A stretch of DNA of 64,000 bases from Rubrivivax sp. (GTDB lineage Bacteria > Pseudomonadota > Gammaproteobacteria > Burkholderiales > Burkholderiaceae_C): positions 62,001 through 126,000 of the forward strand of contig JAIYCR010000010.1 of NCBI GenBank assembly GCA_027487905.1, written 5' to 3'. Positions 17,446-29,551 of this stretch are shown piece by piece; within the stretch, counting starts at the first letter, position 1; each line of letters begins with the position of its first letter. The notes under the pieces were generated by a model. That model did no database searches, was not told where the DNA came from, and saw nothing but the letters and a program-made list of their open reading frames with translations. Made by a program: the position numbers and the translations under genes.

Positions 17446-17976
17446 ATGATGACCCCCCGAATCCTGCTGCTCGCCGGCACGCTGGTCGCCCTGGTGAGCG
17501 GCTCGGTGCTGGCCCAGACCGCCGCGCCCGCGGCCCCGGCCCGCGCCGCAAGCCCGGCCCCCGCTGCCGCTCCTGCCGCACGCCCCGCCACCGCGCGACC
17601 GGCCCAGGCGCAGCCGCGGCCGGCCGCGCCCCGCCCGCTGCCGCCGGCCACGCCGGAGCAGCTAGAGGCCGCGCAACTCGCCCACTACGGCGACTACGCC
17701 TGCGAGTTCGACCAATCGCTCAAGGTCAGCCTCAACCCGGAGACCGGCGGCTACGTCAACGTGGCCTTCAAGGGCCGAACCCACGTGATGAAGCCAGTGC
17801 TCTCGTCCACCGGCGCGCTGCGGCTGGAAGACGTCACCGGCCGCACGCTGATGATCCAGATCGGCAGCAAGTCCATGCTGATGGACACCAAGATCGGCCA
17901 GCGCCTGGTCGACGAGTGCGTGCACGCCGAGCAGGTCAAGGTGCGCCAGGCCGCCGCGGTGGTCGCGCCGTCCTGA
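17446..17976 (+). CDS. Secreted protein with Ala/Pro-rich linker and MliC-like domain
   Basis: The 176-aa precursor begins with a signal peptide (cleavage likely after VLAQ, about residue 23), followed by a low-complexity Ala/Pro segment to about residue 65. A compact C-terminal domain (HYGDYACEFDQSL to LVDECVHAEQ) has two cysteines that could form a disulfide. It resembles the MliC/PliC lysozyme-inhibitor fold, but the match is weak. Two start codons (17446, 17449) are adjacent. A strong terminator follows. Function is uncertain. Confidence 0.6.
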   Translation: MMTPRILLLAGTLVALVSGSVLAQTAAPAAPARAASPAPAAAPAARPATARPAQAQPRPAAPRPLPPATPEQLEAAQLAHYGDYACEFDQSLKVSLNPETGGYVNVAFKGRTHVMKPVLSSTGALRLEDVTGRTLMIQIGSKSMLMDTKIGQRLVDECVHAEQVKVRQAAAVVAPS

Positions 17977-18012
17977 GCCCGTGACGCGAGCGGCCCTGGG
18001 CCGCTGCATGCC

Positions 18013-18036
18013 AAGGCCGCCTGCGGGCGGCCTTTT
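18013..18036 (+). terminator. Rho-independent terminator after the MliC-like gene
   Basis: AAGGCCGCC (18013-18021) and GGCGGCCTT (18026-18034) form a 9-bp stem with a 4-base loop, followed by a T-run to 18036. Confidence 0.8.
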
Positions 18037-18215
18037 GCATGGCGGATTCAGCACGGCGCCGGCGGGTGTCACAAAAGTGACGGGGTGAGTCCCGAGGAGG
18101 AAAGCCCCGGTCCCAGCGGCCCTGCGGCGGACGATGATGCAAGCGCGGCCTTGATGCCGCGGCACCGGGCGGGCACCACCCTTGCCGCTCGGGACATCCC
18201 ACAAAGGAGACCCGC

Positions 18216-19739
18216 ATGCCTTCCACAGCCCACCGCGCGAGCGCGGTACCGTCCTCCCTACGCCTGCTCACCGCAGCGCTCGCGGCAAGCGCCTTGCTGG
18301 TCGCCTGCGGCGGGGGCTCGGACGATCCGCCGGCACCGGTCGCCGAAGACACCCGCCCGCAGGACACCCGCACCTTCACGCCGGCCGACGCCACGGCTAC
18401 CACCTTCGCCGCCATGGCCGCGGCGCCCGGCGACACGGTGGCGATGTCGAGCACCAGCCGCTGGGCCGGCGTGCTCAACGGCGCGGCCTACCGGGTGGAG
18501 GTGCCCGCGAACTGGAACGGCCGGCTGGTGATGTATGCGCACGGGTTCCGGGGCACGATTCCCAACCTGACGGTCAGCGACCCCACCATCCGCCGCTGGC
18601 TGATCCAGCAGGGCTATGCCTGGGCCGCCTCGAGCTACAGCCGCAACTACTACGATGTCCGCGCCGGGGTGGAAGACACCAACGCGCTGGCCCTGGCCTT
18701 CAACGACATCGCCACGCGCAACAGCCGGCCACTGGCCGCCCCCACGCGCACCTACATCATGGGTCACTCGATGGGCGGGCACATCGCCGGCGCCGCCATC
18801 GAGGCCGAGGCCGCCGCCACCGCCCGCAACAAGGTGAACTACGCCGGCGCCGTGCCGCTGTGCGGCGTGATGGGCGACACCGAGCTCTTCAACCAGTTCG
18901 CCGCCATGCAGGTCAGCGCGCAGGCGCTGGCCGGGGTTCCGGCCTACCCGACGAACCGCTTCGCCGACATCCGCACCCTGGTCACCTCCAACCTCTTCTC
19001 GAGCTTCCCGGGCATCGTGGGCGCGGCCAATGCGCCGATCACGCCCACCGCCAACGGCCTGCGCTACCTGTCGGTGGTGAAGAACATCACCGGCGGCGAG
19101 CGGCCGCTGTTCAACCAGGGCATCGCCTACGGCGGCAGCTTCCCGTCGGCCTACGGCACCTTCGGCAGCGACGGCACGCTGGACGGCGTGCTGCTGGCCA
19201 ATGTGCTGGACACCACCGGCATCACCTACCGCATCGACAACGACGCCGCGGGCAGCACCGCGCTGAACGCCAGCGCACTGGACATCACGCCCGCCGCGGA
19301 CGCCAACCGGCTGCGCCGCGACGGCCTGCGCTGGGTGCCCAAGGTGAACGGTGAATTCCGCATTCCGGTGGTGTCGCTGCACACCCTGGGCGACCTCTTC
19401 GTGCCCTTCAGCATGCAGCAGGTCTACCGCCAGCGGGTGGAGGCCAAGGGCAACGGGCAGTGGCTGGTGCAGCGCGCCATCCGCGGCGCAAGCCACTGCG
19501 ACTTCACCGTGGCCGAGCAGGTGGAAGCCTTCCGCGACATGGTGGCCTGGGAGCAGGGGGGCGCCCGCCCGGCCGGCGACGATGTGCTCACCGCCGCCAC
19601 CGTGGCGGCACCCACCTACGGCTGCACCTGGACGCGCAACACGCTCGGCCCGGACGACACGCCCACGGTGAGCTTCCTGCGCGGGCTGATCACCTCCACC
19701 GGCCCGACCGGCGCCGGCGCCTGCCCGGTCACGCCCTGA
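18216..19739 (+). CDS. Alpha/beta-hydrolase lipoprotein
   Basis: The 507-aa precursor carries a lipoprotein signal with lipobox LVAC (about residues 26-29) followed by GGGSDD. The hydrolase domain shows the nucleophile elbow GHSMGGH and, late in the chain, [10 protein letters not shown] (candidate Asp) and GASHCDFT (candidate His), so a catalytic triad seems complete. AAAGGAG precedes the ATG. It is probably an envelope-anchored esterase or lipase; the substrate is not apparent. It stands between two terminators, so it is monocistronic and unrelated to the flanking TCA genes. Confidence 0.75.
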   Translation: MPSTAHRASAVPSSLRLLTAALAASALLVACGGGSDDPPAPVAEDTRPQDTRTFTPADATATTFAAMAAAPGDTVAMSSTSRWAGVLNGAAYRVEVPANWNGRLVMYAHGFRGTIPNLTVSDPTIRRWLIQQGYAWAASSYSRNYYDVRAGVEDTNALALAFNDIATRNSRPLAAPTRTYIMGHSMGGHIAGAAIEAEAAATARNKVNYAGAVPLCGVMGDTELFNQFAAMQVSAQALAGVPAYPTNRFADIRTLVTSNLFSSFPGIVGAANAPITPTANGLRYLSVVKNITGGERPLFNQGIAYGGSFPSAYGTFGSDGTLDGVLLANVLDTTGITYRIDNDAAGSTALNASALDITPAADANRLRRDGLRWVPKVNGEFRIPVVSLHTLGDLFVPFSMQQVYRQRVEAKGNGQWLVQRAIRGASHCDFTVAEQVEAFRDMVAWEQGGARPAGDDVLTAATVAAPTYGCTWTRNTLGPDDTPTVSFLRGLITSTGPTGAGACPVTP

Positions 19740-19764
19740 GCGTCTGGCCCCGGGCCCGGCATCC

Positions 19765-19787
19765 AGCCGCCTTCGGGCGGCTTTTTT
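19765..19787 (+). terminator. Rho-independent terminator after the hydrolase gene
   Basis: AGCCGCC (19765-19771), loop TTCG and GGCGGCT (19776-19782) are followed by T residues to 19787. The UUCG loop on a C/G-rich stem is especially stable. Confidence 0.88.
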
Positions 19788-19947
19788 GCGCCCCTCGGGT
19801 CGGCAGGGGCGCCGCCGGCGTGGTTTCCTGACGGTCAAGCGAGTGCAAGGCTGGCGTGCCAGCATCCGAAGTTGCCGTCGACCGGGCGCTGCCACGGATA
19901 ATCTCGCGGCTCCGTTTCTCACCACCCCAACAAGAGGCCGCACCACC

Positions 19948-22683
<2,736 letters not shown>

Positions 22684-22739
22684 GGCTTTCCGCCCGCGGA
22701 CGCGGGCGTCGCCTGCGGGCGGCGTCCGGTGTCAGTCCA

Positions 22740-22771
22740 GGGTCTGTCGAGTCATCGACAGGCCCTTTTTT
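22740..22771 (+). terminator. Rho-independent terminator after acnA
   Basis: GGGTCTGTCGA (22740-22750) pairs with TCGACAGGCCC (22755-22765), with one G-T wobble and a 4-base loop. Six T residues follow. A second GC-only hairpin without T-run (22691-22708) lies just upstream. Confidence 0.85.
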
Positions 22772-22793
22772 CTGTCCGCTGCGACGCCTGGCC

Positions 22794-23849
22794 TCAACCG
22801 CTGTGGACGGCCTCCAGCGGTGGAGCCTGCGATGCCGCCGCTGCCGACTGCACCCCCTGCACCACCTGCGCCAGCAGCGCATAGGAGCGCAGCCGGGCGG
22901 CCGGGTCGTGCACGGCACAGGCCACGATCCATTCGTCGGCGGCGCATCGCTGCTGCAGCGCGCCGAGCTGCCGGGACACGGTGGCCGGCGAGCCCACCAC
23001 GCTGGCGGCGAGCATGCGCTGCACGCCCGAACGCTCCTGCGGGCTCCACAGGCCTTCAAGGTGCTCGGGGGCGATCGGGCGGGGCAGCGGCCCGCGCTGG
23101 CCGCGCTGCATGCCCAGAAAGCGCAGTTGCAGCGAGCTGAAGTGCCAGGCGGCTGCCTCGTCGGTGTCGGCCACCACCGCATTGATGCCCACCATCGCCC
23201 AGGGCTCTGGCCATTCGGCCGACGGGCGGTAGTTCGCCCGGTAGAGCGCCAGCGCCTGCTCGAGCAGGTCGGGCGCGAAGTGCGAGGCGAAGGCGAAGGG
23301 CATGCCCAGCATCGCAGCCAGCTGGGCGCTGTAGGTGCTCGAGCCCAGCAGCCAGATGGGCACCCGGGTGCCGCGGCCGGGGATGGCCCGCACCGGCGCG
23401 TCGGCCCGGGCGTCGGAGAGGTAGCCCTGCAGCTCCAGCACATCGCGCGGGAAGGCGTCTTCGTCCTCGAAGGCGGCCTGCCGGCGCAGCGCGCGCATGG
23501 TCAGCCGGTCGGTGCCGGGGGCGCGGCCGAGGCCGAGGTCGATGCGGCCCGGGTGCAGCGTGGCGAGCGTGCCGAACTGCTCGGCCACCACCAGCGGCGC
23601 GTGGTTGGGCAGCATCACGCCGCCCGATCCGACGCGGATGCTGCGCGTGTGCGCGGCCACATGGGCCAGCATCACCGCGGTGGCCGACGAGGCCACGCCG
23701 TCCATGTTGTGGTGCTCGGCCATCCAGTAGCGCCGATAGCCCAGGGATTCGGCGTGTTGCGCGAGTTCGAGCGAGTGCGCCAGCGCGGCAGCGGCGTCGC
23801 GGCCCTCGGCGATGGGGGCGAGGTCGAGGACGGACAGCGGTGTGGGCAT
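22794..23849 (-). CDS. LLM-class flavin-dependent oxidoreductase, MsnO8-like
   Basis: The 351-aa protein matches the bacterial-luciferase-like MsnO8 group: [11 protein letters not shown] at the N-terminus, [39 protein letters not shown] and [12 protein letters not shown]. These enzymes use reduced FMN and oxygen. The actual substrate is unknown. I start at ATG 23849; further upstream the frame is open but of low-complexity coding quality. It is codirectional with ribE upstream. Confidence 0.85.
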   Translation of the reverse strand: MPTPLSVLDLAPIAEGRDAAAALAHSLELAQHAESLGYRRYWMAEHHNMDGVASSATAVMLAHVAAHTRSIRVGSGGVMLPNHAPLVVAEQFGTLATLHPGRIDLGLGRAPGTDRLTMRALRRQAAFEDEDAFPRDVLELQGYLSDARADAPVRAIPGRGTRVPIWLLGSSTYSAQLAAMLGMPFAFASHFAPDLLEQALALYRANYRPSAEWPEPWAMVGINAVVADTDEAAAWHFSSLQLRFLGMQRGQRGPLPRPIAPEHLEGLWSPQERSGVQRMLAASVVGSPATVSRQLGALQQRCAADEWIVACAVHDPAARLRSYALLAQVVQGVQSAAAASQAPPLEAVHSG

Positions 23850-23913
23850 GGGAGGGGACGCGCAGCCTTGGGCGGGGGGGGGGCGAAGCCGGAGGGAGGG
23901 GGGCACCCGGGCC

Positions 23914-24654
23914 TCAGGCCGCCGGGCCGGGCGGCACCGTGCCGGCCGGCTTCACCGAGGCCGGCAAGCCGCTCGCCAGATCGTCCACCGAGCTGCCGGC
24001 CTGGGCCAGCAGCCGCTCGAGCGCGGGCATCAGCGGGCCGAGTCGCTCGTCCAGCGCCTCGCGCACGGTGTCCACCACCACCTGGGTGCTGCGCTCGATC
24101 TCGATGTTGATGCGGTCGCCGGCCCGCCGGTCGCCGAAAGTGGTCAGGCGCAGCGTCTCGGGGATGAGCCACACCTCGAACCAGCCGGCGCGACGGTCGA
24201 CCTCGGCCACGGTGAGGCTTGCGCCATCCAGCGCGATGTAGCCCTTGGCGAACACGTAGCGGCGGTGGCTTTCGGGCACCTGCACGCGCAACACCCGGTT
24301 GTTCTCGGGCTGTCGGACCTCGACGATCACACCCGTGGCATCGACATGGCCGGACAGGGGGTGCCCGCCGATCTCGGCACCGTCGCGCGCTGCACGCTCC
24401 ACGTTCACCCGCGAGCCACCGCGCAGCGCCCCGAGCGTGGTGAGCGCCAGGCTTTGCTGCATCACGTCGAAGCAGGCGCGGTCAGGGCCGGGGCGCTCGC
24501 AGACCGTCAGGCACACGCCGTCCACCGACACGCTCGCGCCGAGTTCGAGGCCGTCGTCGAAGCCCGGCGCGAAGCCGAGTTCCAGCGTGCGAAGGCCGGT
24601 GCGGTCGGTGAGGGCGAGCACCTCGGCGGTGCCCTGGACGATGCCGGTGAACAT
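23914..24654 (-). CDS. ribE: Riboflavin synthase
   Basis: The 246-aa protein consists of two lumazine-binding repeats: MFTGIVQG ... VDGVCLTV and [13 protein letters not shown] ... [16 protein letters not shown], as in E. coli RibC/RibE. It dismutates two lumazines to riboflavin. It is about 30 residues longer than usual because of a C-terminal tail (from about residue 210) rich in Leu, Ala and Pro. It is isolated from ribD, ribBA and ribH, but sits beside a flavin monooxygenase gene and a divergent P450. Confidence 0.9.
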   Translation of the reverse strand: MFTGIVQGTAEVLALTDRTGLRTLELGFAPGFDDGLELGASVSVDGVCLTVCERPGPDRACFDVMQQSLALTTLGALRGGSRVNVERAARDGAEIGGHPLSGHVDATGVIVEVRQPENNRVLRVQVPESHRRYVFAKGYIALDGASLTVAEVDRRAGWFEVWLIPETLRLTTFGDRRAGDRINIEIERSTQVVVDTVREALDERLGPLMPALERLLAQAGSSVDDLASGLPASVKPAGTVPPGPAA

Positions 24655-24756
24655 GGAAGTGAAGCGGGCCGCAAGGGCCGCAGGCCGAAAGGGTCGAGGA
24701 AGCTTAGCAGCAGCGACCCCGATGCACCGCCTGCGCCGCGACGGCACACTGGACCG

Positions 24757-26016
24757 ATGAGCAACCTCCCGCCCGAGAGTGCGTCGCCGGCGCCGCAGCG
24801 CCCGTCGTGGATCGACGCCTTCCAGCTGCGCCAGCCGCCCGCCGGCTTCATCGACGACCCCTACCCCTGGTATGCCGAACTGCGCCGCCACGCCCCGGTG
24901 CACCCGTTGGCGAGCGACGCCTGCCTGCTCACCCGGCATGAAGACATCGTCGCCGTCTACCGGCACCCGGCGGCGCGCTCGGACAAGCGGCGCGAGTTCG
25001 GACCCAAGTTCGGCGTGGGCACGCCGCTGTACGAGCACCACACCTCCAGCCTCGTCTTCAACGACCCGCCGCTGCACACCCGGGTTCGCCGGCTGATGAT
25101 GGGCGCGCTGAACCAGCGCGCCATCGCCCGCATGGAAGCAGGGGTCGTCGCGCTGGTGGACGGCCTGCTGGACAGGCTGGCGCAGCGTCCCGGAGGCACG
25201 GCGGACCTGATCGAAGACTTCGCCGCGGGCATTCCGGTCGAAGTGATCGGCAACCTGCTGGATGTGCCGGCGCCAGACCGAACCCCGCTTCGGGCCTGGT
25301 CGCTGGCCATCCTGTCGGCGCTCGAACCCGCCCCCTCGGCGGCCACGCTGGCCGAAGGCCACGCGGCGGTCACCGACTTCAGCGAACTGCTCCGCGGTCT
25401 GATCGCGCACCGCAGGCGACACCCCGGAGATCCCGAGGCCGATGTGCTGACCCGGCTGCTGCAGGGAGACGGCAGCCCCGACGGCGCCTTCACCGAGACC
25501 GAGCTGCTGCACAACTGCATCTTCCTGCTCAACGCCGGGCACGAGACGACCACCAACCTCATCGGCAACGGCGTGCACGCACTGCTGACCCACCGCGAGG
25601 CGCTTCAGCAGCTGCAGGCCGACCCGGGGCTGCTGGGCACCGCGGTCGAGGAACTGCTGCGCTTCGAAAGCCCGCTGCAGCTGAACAACCGCCTGAGCGA
25701 TGCGCCGATCGAGCTGCGCGGCGCGACCCTGCCGCCCGGCACCTTCATCACGCTCGCCGTGGGCGCAGCCAACCGCGACCCATCCGTCTTCCCCGACCCG
25801 GACCGCCTGGACCTGGCGCGCAAGCCCAATGCCCACCTGGCCTTCGGCCATTCGGCCCATGCCTGTGCCGGCATGAACGTGGCCCGGCTGGAAGCGCGGG
25901 TGGCCATCGGGCGGCTGGTTCAGCGCTTTCCGAAGCTTTCGCTCGCCGGCCCGGCGGTGCGCGACCGCCGGGTGCGTTTCCGCGGCTTCTCGCGGCTGCC
26001 GGTGCAGATCGGCTGA
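24757..26016 (+). CDS. Cytochrome P450
   Basis: This 419-aa soluble P450 has the I-helix AGHETT (residues 260-265), the K-helix ExxR in EELLRFESPLQ (about 298-301) and the haem-binding loop FGHSAHACAG with Cys370 as thiolate ligand. The usual loop pattern is FGxGxHxCxG; here the second Gly is Ser366. No ferredoxin or reductase gene is adjacent, so redox partners must come from elsewhere. It resembles bacterial CYP families acting on terpenoids or fatty acids, but the substrate cannot be told. Confidence 0.92.
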   Translation: MSNLPPESASPAPQRPSWIDAFQLRQPPAGFIDDPYPWYAELRRHAPVHPLASDACLLTRHEDIVAVYRHPAARSDKRREFGPKFGVGTPLYEHHTSSLVFNDPPLHTRVRRLMMGALNQRAIARMEAGVVALVDGLLDRLAQRPGGTADLIEDFAAGIPVEVIGNLLDVPAPDRTPLRAWSLAILSALEPAPSAATLAEGHAAVTDFSELLRGLIAHRRRHPGDPEADVLTRLLQGDGSPDGAFTETELLHNCIFLLNAGHETTTNLIGNGVHALLTHREALQQLQADPGLLGTAVEELLRFESPLQLNNRLSDAPIELRGATLPPGTFITLAVGAANRDPSVFPDPDRLDLARKPNAHLAFGHSAHACAGMNVARLEARVAIGRLVQRFPKLSLAGPAVRDRRVRFRGFSRLPVQIG

Positions 26017-26025
26017 AGCGCAGGG

Positions 26026-26397
26026 TCAGCCGGTGCGCCGGGCCCAGTCGTCCGGGTCGAAGCCCACGGTCAGCGCGCCATCGGACCACTGCACGATCGG
26101 GCGGCGGATCAGGCCCGGGTGGGCCTGCATCAGCGCGCAGGCGCTGGCGCTGTCGACCACCGCGGCACGGGTGGCCTCGTCCAGGCCGCGCCAGGTCGTG
26201 CCGCGCGTGTTCACCAGGGCCTGCCAGCCCAGCGTGTCGCAGGCCGCCTGCAGCCAGGCGGCGTCGGTGCCGTCGCGGCGGAAGTCGTGGAAGCGGGCCA
26301 CCACGCCGCGCTCGGCCAGCCACCCGCGGGCGCGGCGGACGGTGTCGCAGTTGGGAATGCCGTGAAGGGTGATGGACGTGGACGTGGACATGGACAT
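26026..26397 (-). CDS. ArsC/Spx-family protein (YffB-like)
   Basis: The 123-aa thioredoxin-fold protein has ITLHGIPNCDTVRRAR with a single N-terminal Cys and a downstream RRPIVQW region. This matches the YffB branch of the arsenate-reductase family, thought to be glutathione-dependent thiol reductases. No ars genes are nearby. Several in-frame ATGs (26397, 26391) make the exact start uncertain. It ends 10 bp from the convergent P450 stop. Confidence 0.8.
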   Translation of the reverse strand: MSMSTSTSITLHGIPNCDTVRRARGWLAERGVVARFHDFRRDGTDAAWLQAACDTLGWQALVNTRGTTWRGLDEATRAAVVDSASACALMQAHPGLIRRPIVQWSDGALTVGFDPDDWARRTG

Positions 26398-26409
26398 GGA
26401 GTCGGGCCT

Positions 26410-26979
26410 TCAGCTGCGGTCGCTGGCACCGGCGTCGCAGCGCGGGTCGATGCCATAGGCCGGCTGGCGCACCCGGCCATCGATCATCGACACCTGGAAC
26501 CACAGGCAATTGTTGCCGTTGTCGAAGCGCCAGCTCCACACCTCCCCGCCCTGCAGGCCGCCGCCGCGCACCTCGGCGGGCCGGCCAATGCGCTGCAGCA
26601 CCGAGTCGGCGCTGTCGCCGTCGCGCAGCGTGGCGAACTGGCGCTCGGTCAGCACCTGATCGCTGCGGCGCACGCGGCCGTCGGGGCCGAGGTCGAGCAT
26701 CCAGGTGTGCAGGCCGAAGGGTCCGCGGGCAAACTCCAGCCGTGTGCTCCCGTCCGGCAGGGTGTAGCGGCCAGTGGCCGCGCCCATGGCACGCTCCACC
26801 TCCGCCGCGGTCTGGCCCACGACGCCGGCCGGCGGCGCGTAGCCGCTGCAGGCGCCGAGCACCAGTGCCAGTGCCAGCAGGCCCGGTGCCACCCAGCGCA
26901 CGCCGGAACCGAAGCGTCCCCTGGCAGGGACACCCCGTCCCGGCCCTTGATCCTCGAGAGTCGCCAAACGATCGACCAT
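26410..26979 (-). CDS. SmpA/BamE-like lipoprotein
   Basis: The 189-aa precursor has an unusually long n-region (about 38 residues) before the hydrophobic core and lipobox LGAC. Two repeats follow that look like the SmpA/OmlA (BamE) half-fold (VVGQTAAEVERAMG and RDGDSADSVLQRIGRP), ending with a Cys-containing tail. ATG 26979 is preceded by a perfect AGGAGG five bases upstream, located inside the divergent gene. That strong site decides the start. The two divergent genes share the four bases CATG. Confidence 0.65.
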   Translation of the reverse strand: MVDRLATLEDQGPGRGVPARGRFGSGVRWVAPGLLALALVLGACSGYAPPAGVVGQTAAEVERAMGAATGRYTLPDGSTRLEFARGPFGLHTWMLDLGPDGRVRRSDQVLTERQFATLRDGDSADSVLQRIGRPAEVRGGGLQGGEVWSWRFDNGNNCLWFQVSMIDGRVRQPAYGIDPRCDAGASDRS

Positions 26980-26980
26980 G
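26977..26980. other. Shared CATG: two divergent start codons overlap
   Basis: The minus-strand ATG (26979-26977) and the plus-strand ATG (26978-26980) overlap on the palindrome CATG. Each gene's ribosome-binding site and promoter would lie inside the other gene's coding region. Only the minus-strand gene has an obvious ribosome-binding site. Confidence 0.6.
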
Positions 26981-28000
26981 AAAACCTCCTCATCAGAACC
27001 CCAGGCCCCCGCCACCCCGGCAAGGCCCCTGCCCAGCTGGCTGCTGCCCCTGGGACACGGCATCCACGCGGTGGACACCGGCTTTCACCGCGACGCCTTC
27101 GACGCCGCCTACCTGATGGTGCACCAGGGCCGCGCGCTCTTCATCGACACCGGCACGAACCCCGGCGTTGTGCGCCTGCTCGAAGCGCTCGAGGTGCTGG
27201 GCATCGCACGCGACGCGGTGGACTGGGTGATTCCCACCCACGTCCACCTCGACCATGCCGGTGGCGCGGGGCTCCTGATGCAGGAACTGCCGGCTGCGCG
27301 GCTGCTGATCCACCCCCGCGGCGCGCGCCACATGGCTGACCCTTCGGCCCTGGTGGCCGGTGCCACGGCCGTCTACGGCGCGGCCGAGATGGCGCGCTCC
27401 TATGGCCGCATCCTGCCCATCGCGCCCGACCGCATCAACACCTCCTCGGACGGGCAGTGGCTGGACTGGCACGGGCGACGCCTGCTGCTGCTGGACACCC
27501 CGGGCCATGCGCGGCATCACCACTGCATCTGGGACGAGACCAGCCGCGGCTGGTTCACCGGCGACACCTTCGGCCTGAGCTACCGCGAGTTCGACACCGC
27601 GCGCGGACCCTGGCTGCTGCCCACCACCACGCCGGTGCAGTTCGAGCCCGACGCGCTCAAGCAGTCCATCGGCCGGCTGCTCGCGCTGCAGCCCGAGTGC
27701 CTGTACCTGACGCATTTCAGCCGCATCGGGCCGGATGCCGCCCTGGTGCAGCGCCTGGGGGCGGAGTTCCTGGAGCAGCTCGACGAGCTGGTCGACATGG
27801 CCCGAAGCGCCGAGCGCGACGCCGCGCCCGAGGCCCGCCATGCGGCCCTCTGCGAGGGCCTGGCCGCGCTGATGCTGCGACGGGTGCGGGCCAACGGCTG
27901 CGAACTGGACGACGCCGCCGCCCGCGCGCTGCTGGCACTGGACGTGGAATTGAACGCCCAGGGCCTGGGCGTCTGGCTGGACCGGGAGGCGCGGGCATGA
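26978..28000 (+). CDS. Metallo-beta-lactamase-fold hydrolase
   Basis: The 340-aa protein has the metal motif [10 protein letters not shown] (about residues 87-96), a second His in [10 protein letters not shown] and the bridging Asp in [10 protein letters not shown], so the binuclear site is complete. The N-terminal [11 protein letters not shown] and a helical C-terminal third (about 230-340) define a subgroup of unknown substrate. The start ATG lacks a clear ribosome-binding site. It overlaps the following SDR by ATGA. Confidence 0.85.
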   Translation: MKTSSSEPQAPATPARPLPSWLLPLGHGIHAVDTGFHRDAFDAAYLMVHQGRALFIDTGTNPGVVRLLEALEVLGIARDAVDWVIPTHVHLDHAGGAGLLMQELPAARLLIHPRGARHMADPSALVAGATAVYGAAEMARSYGRILPIAPDRINTSSDGQWLDWHGRRLLLLDTPGHARHHHCIWDETSRGWFTGDTFGLSYREFDTARGPWLLPTTTPVQFEPDALKQSIGRLLALQPECLYLTHFSRIGPDAALVQRLGAEFLEQLDELVDMARSAERDAAPEARHAALCEGLAALMLRRVRANGCELDDAAARALLALDVELNAQGLGVWLDREARA

Positions 28001-28824
28001 ACACCGACATCCGCTACGGACTGAGCGGCCGGCGCATCGTCATCACCGGCGCCGCGCAGGGCATAGGCGCGGCCTGCGCGCGGCGGCTGGCGGCCGAGGG
28101 CGCCCGGCTGGAACTCTGGGACATCGACCAGGACGCCGGCGAGGCGCTGGCCGCCCAGCTGCGCAGCCAGGGCGTGCCGGCCACCTTCCGCCGCTGCGAC
28201 GTCGCCTCCGCCGCCCAGGTGCAGGCGGCCACCAGCGCCGCGGTGGCCGCGCTCGGCGGGCTGGACGGCCTGGTGAACAACGCGGGCATCTTCCGGGCCG
28301 CCGATTTCCTGAGCCTGAGCGAAGCCGACTGGGACGCGGTGATCGCCGTCAACCTCAAGGGCAGCTTCCTGGTGGGCCAGGCCGTCGCCCGGGTGATGGC
28401 CGCGCAGCCGCTCGCCGCGGAAGGCCCGGGCGCCCGGCGTGCAGGCCGCGGTGCGATCGTCAACATGAGTTCGGTCAACGGGGTGATGGCCATTCCGTCC
28501 ATCGCCAGCTACAACGCCAGCAAGGGTGGCGTGGACCAGCTCACCCGGGTGATGGCGCTGTCGCTGGCCGACCTGGGCATCCGGGTGAATGCGGTGGCCC
28601 CCGGCACCATCGCCACCGAACTGGCCGCCCGTGCGGTGCTCGGCAGCGCCGAGGCCCGCGAGCGCATCCTGGGCCGCACGCCGCTGCGGCGCCTGGGCGA
28701 GCCCTCCGAGGTGGCCGACGCCGTGGCCTGGCTGCTGTGCGACGCGAGTTCCTACCTCACCGGCGAGATCGTCTACGTGGACGGCGGCCGGCGTGCGCTG
28801 AACTACACCGTCGCGCCCGCCTGA
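27997..28824 (+). CDS. Short-chain dehydrogenase/reductase
   Basis: The 275-aa classical SDR has the cofactor motif TGAAQGIG, an acidic residue after strand 2 (LWDID) favouring NAD, NNAG, the catalytic Ser in NMSSVNG and YxxxK at Tyr172-Lys176. Family members oxidise sugars or secondary alcohols. It is coupled to the metallo-beta-lactamase-fold gene and converges on eda, but a direct link to sugar catabolism is only a guess. Confidence 0.88.
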   Translation: MNTDIRYGLSGRRIVITGAAQGIGAACARRLAAEGARLELWDIDQDAGEALAAQLRSQGVPATFRRCDVASAAQVQAATSAAVAALGGLDGLVNNAGIFRAADFLSLSEADWDAVIAVNLKGSFLVGQAVARVMAAQPLAAEGPGARRAGRGAIVNMSSVNGVMAIPSIASYNASKGGVDQLTRVMALSLADLGIRVNAVAPGTIATELAARAVLGSAEARERILGRTPLRRLGEPSEVADAVAWLLCDASSYLTGEIVYVDGGRRALNYTVAPA

Positions 28825-28847
28825 TCGCCACCACCTGCGCCGCCCCT

Positions 28848-29480
28848 TCAGCCGGCGGCCGCTCCCAGCGCCGCCGCCTCGCGCGCCAGTTGCGTGATCA
28901 GCGCCCAGTCGCCTCGGGCCATGGCATCGGCCGGCGTCAACCACGACCCGCCGCACACCGGCACATTGGGCAGCGCCAGGAACTGCGGCGCCGTGGCCGC
29001 CGTCAGCCCGCCGGTGGGGCAGAAGGCCACGTCCGGGAAGGGGCCGGCCAGGCCCTTGAGCAAGGGCACGCCGCCCACGGCGACGGCCGGGAAGAGCTTG
29101 AGGAAACGCAGACCGTCGTCACAGGCCGCCATGACCTCGCCCGCGGTGGCCACGCCCGGCAGCAGCGGCAGCGACACCGCCCGGCAGGCCTGTCCCAGGG
29201 CTGCGGTGTAGCCCGGGCTCACCGCGAAGCGGCTGCCGGCGTTGGAGGCCGACACCGCATCGGCTGCGCTGCGCAGGGTGCCCGCGCCGACGATGGCCTC
29301 GGGCAGGTGGCGCGCAATGGCCTCGATGGCCGCCAGGGCCACCGGCGTGCGCATCGTCACCTCCAGCACGCGCACGCCACCGGCGAGCAGCGCTTCGGCC
29401 ATCGGCACCGCCTGCTCCAGGCGGTCGACGACGATCACCGGAATGACCGGGCCGTGGCGGGTGAGTTCCAGGGTGTCCAA
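28848..29480 (-). CDS. eda: 2-keto-3-deoxy-6-phosphogluconate aldolase
   Basis: The 210-aa class I aldolase has Glu40 in VLEVTMRT and the Schiff-base Lys128 in LKLFPA. It cleaves KDPG to pyruvate and glyceraldehyde-3-phosphate, the last step of the Entner-Doudoroff pathway. It lies 71 bp after edd on the same strand and is probably cotranscribed. Confidence 0.95.
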   Translation of the reverse strand: MDTLELTRHGPVIPVIVVDRLEQAVPMAEALLAGGVRVLEVTMRTPVALAAIEAIARHLPEAIVGAGTLRSAADAVSASNAGSRFAVSPGYTAALGQACRAVSLPLLPGVATAGEVMAACDDGLRFLKLFPAVAVGGVPLLKGLAGPFPDVAFCPTGGLTAATAPQFLALPNVPVCGGSWLTPADAMARGDWALITQLAREAAALGAAAG

Positions 29481-29551
29481 GCGAGTCTCCAGCCCGAAGG
29501 CAGTTCAAGAAGGGTGATGGGGGCCGGCGCACGGCGCCTCGGCGAAGGCCG

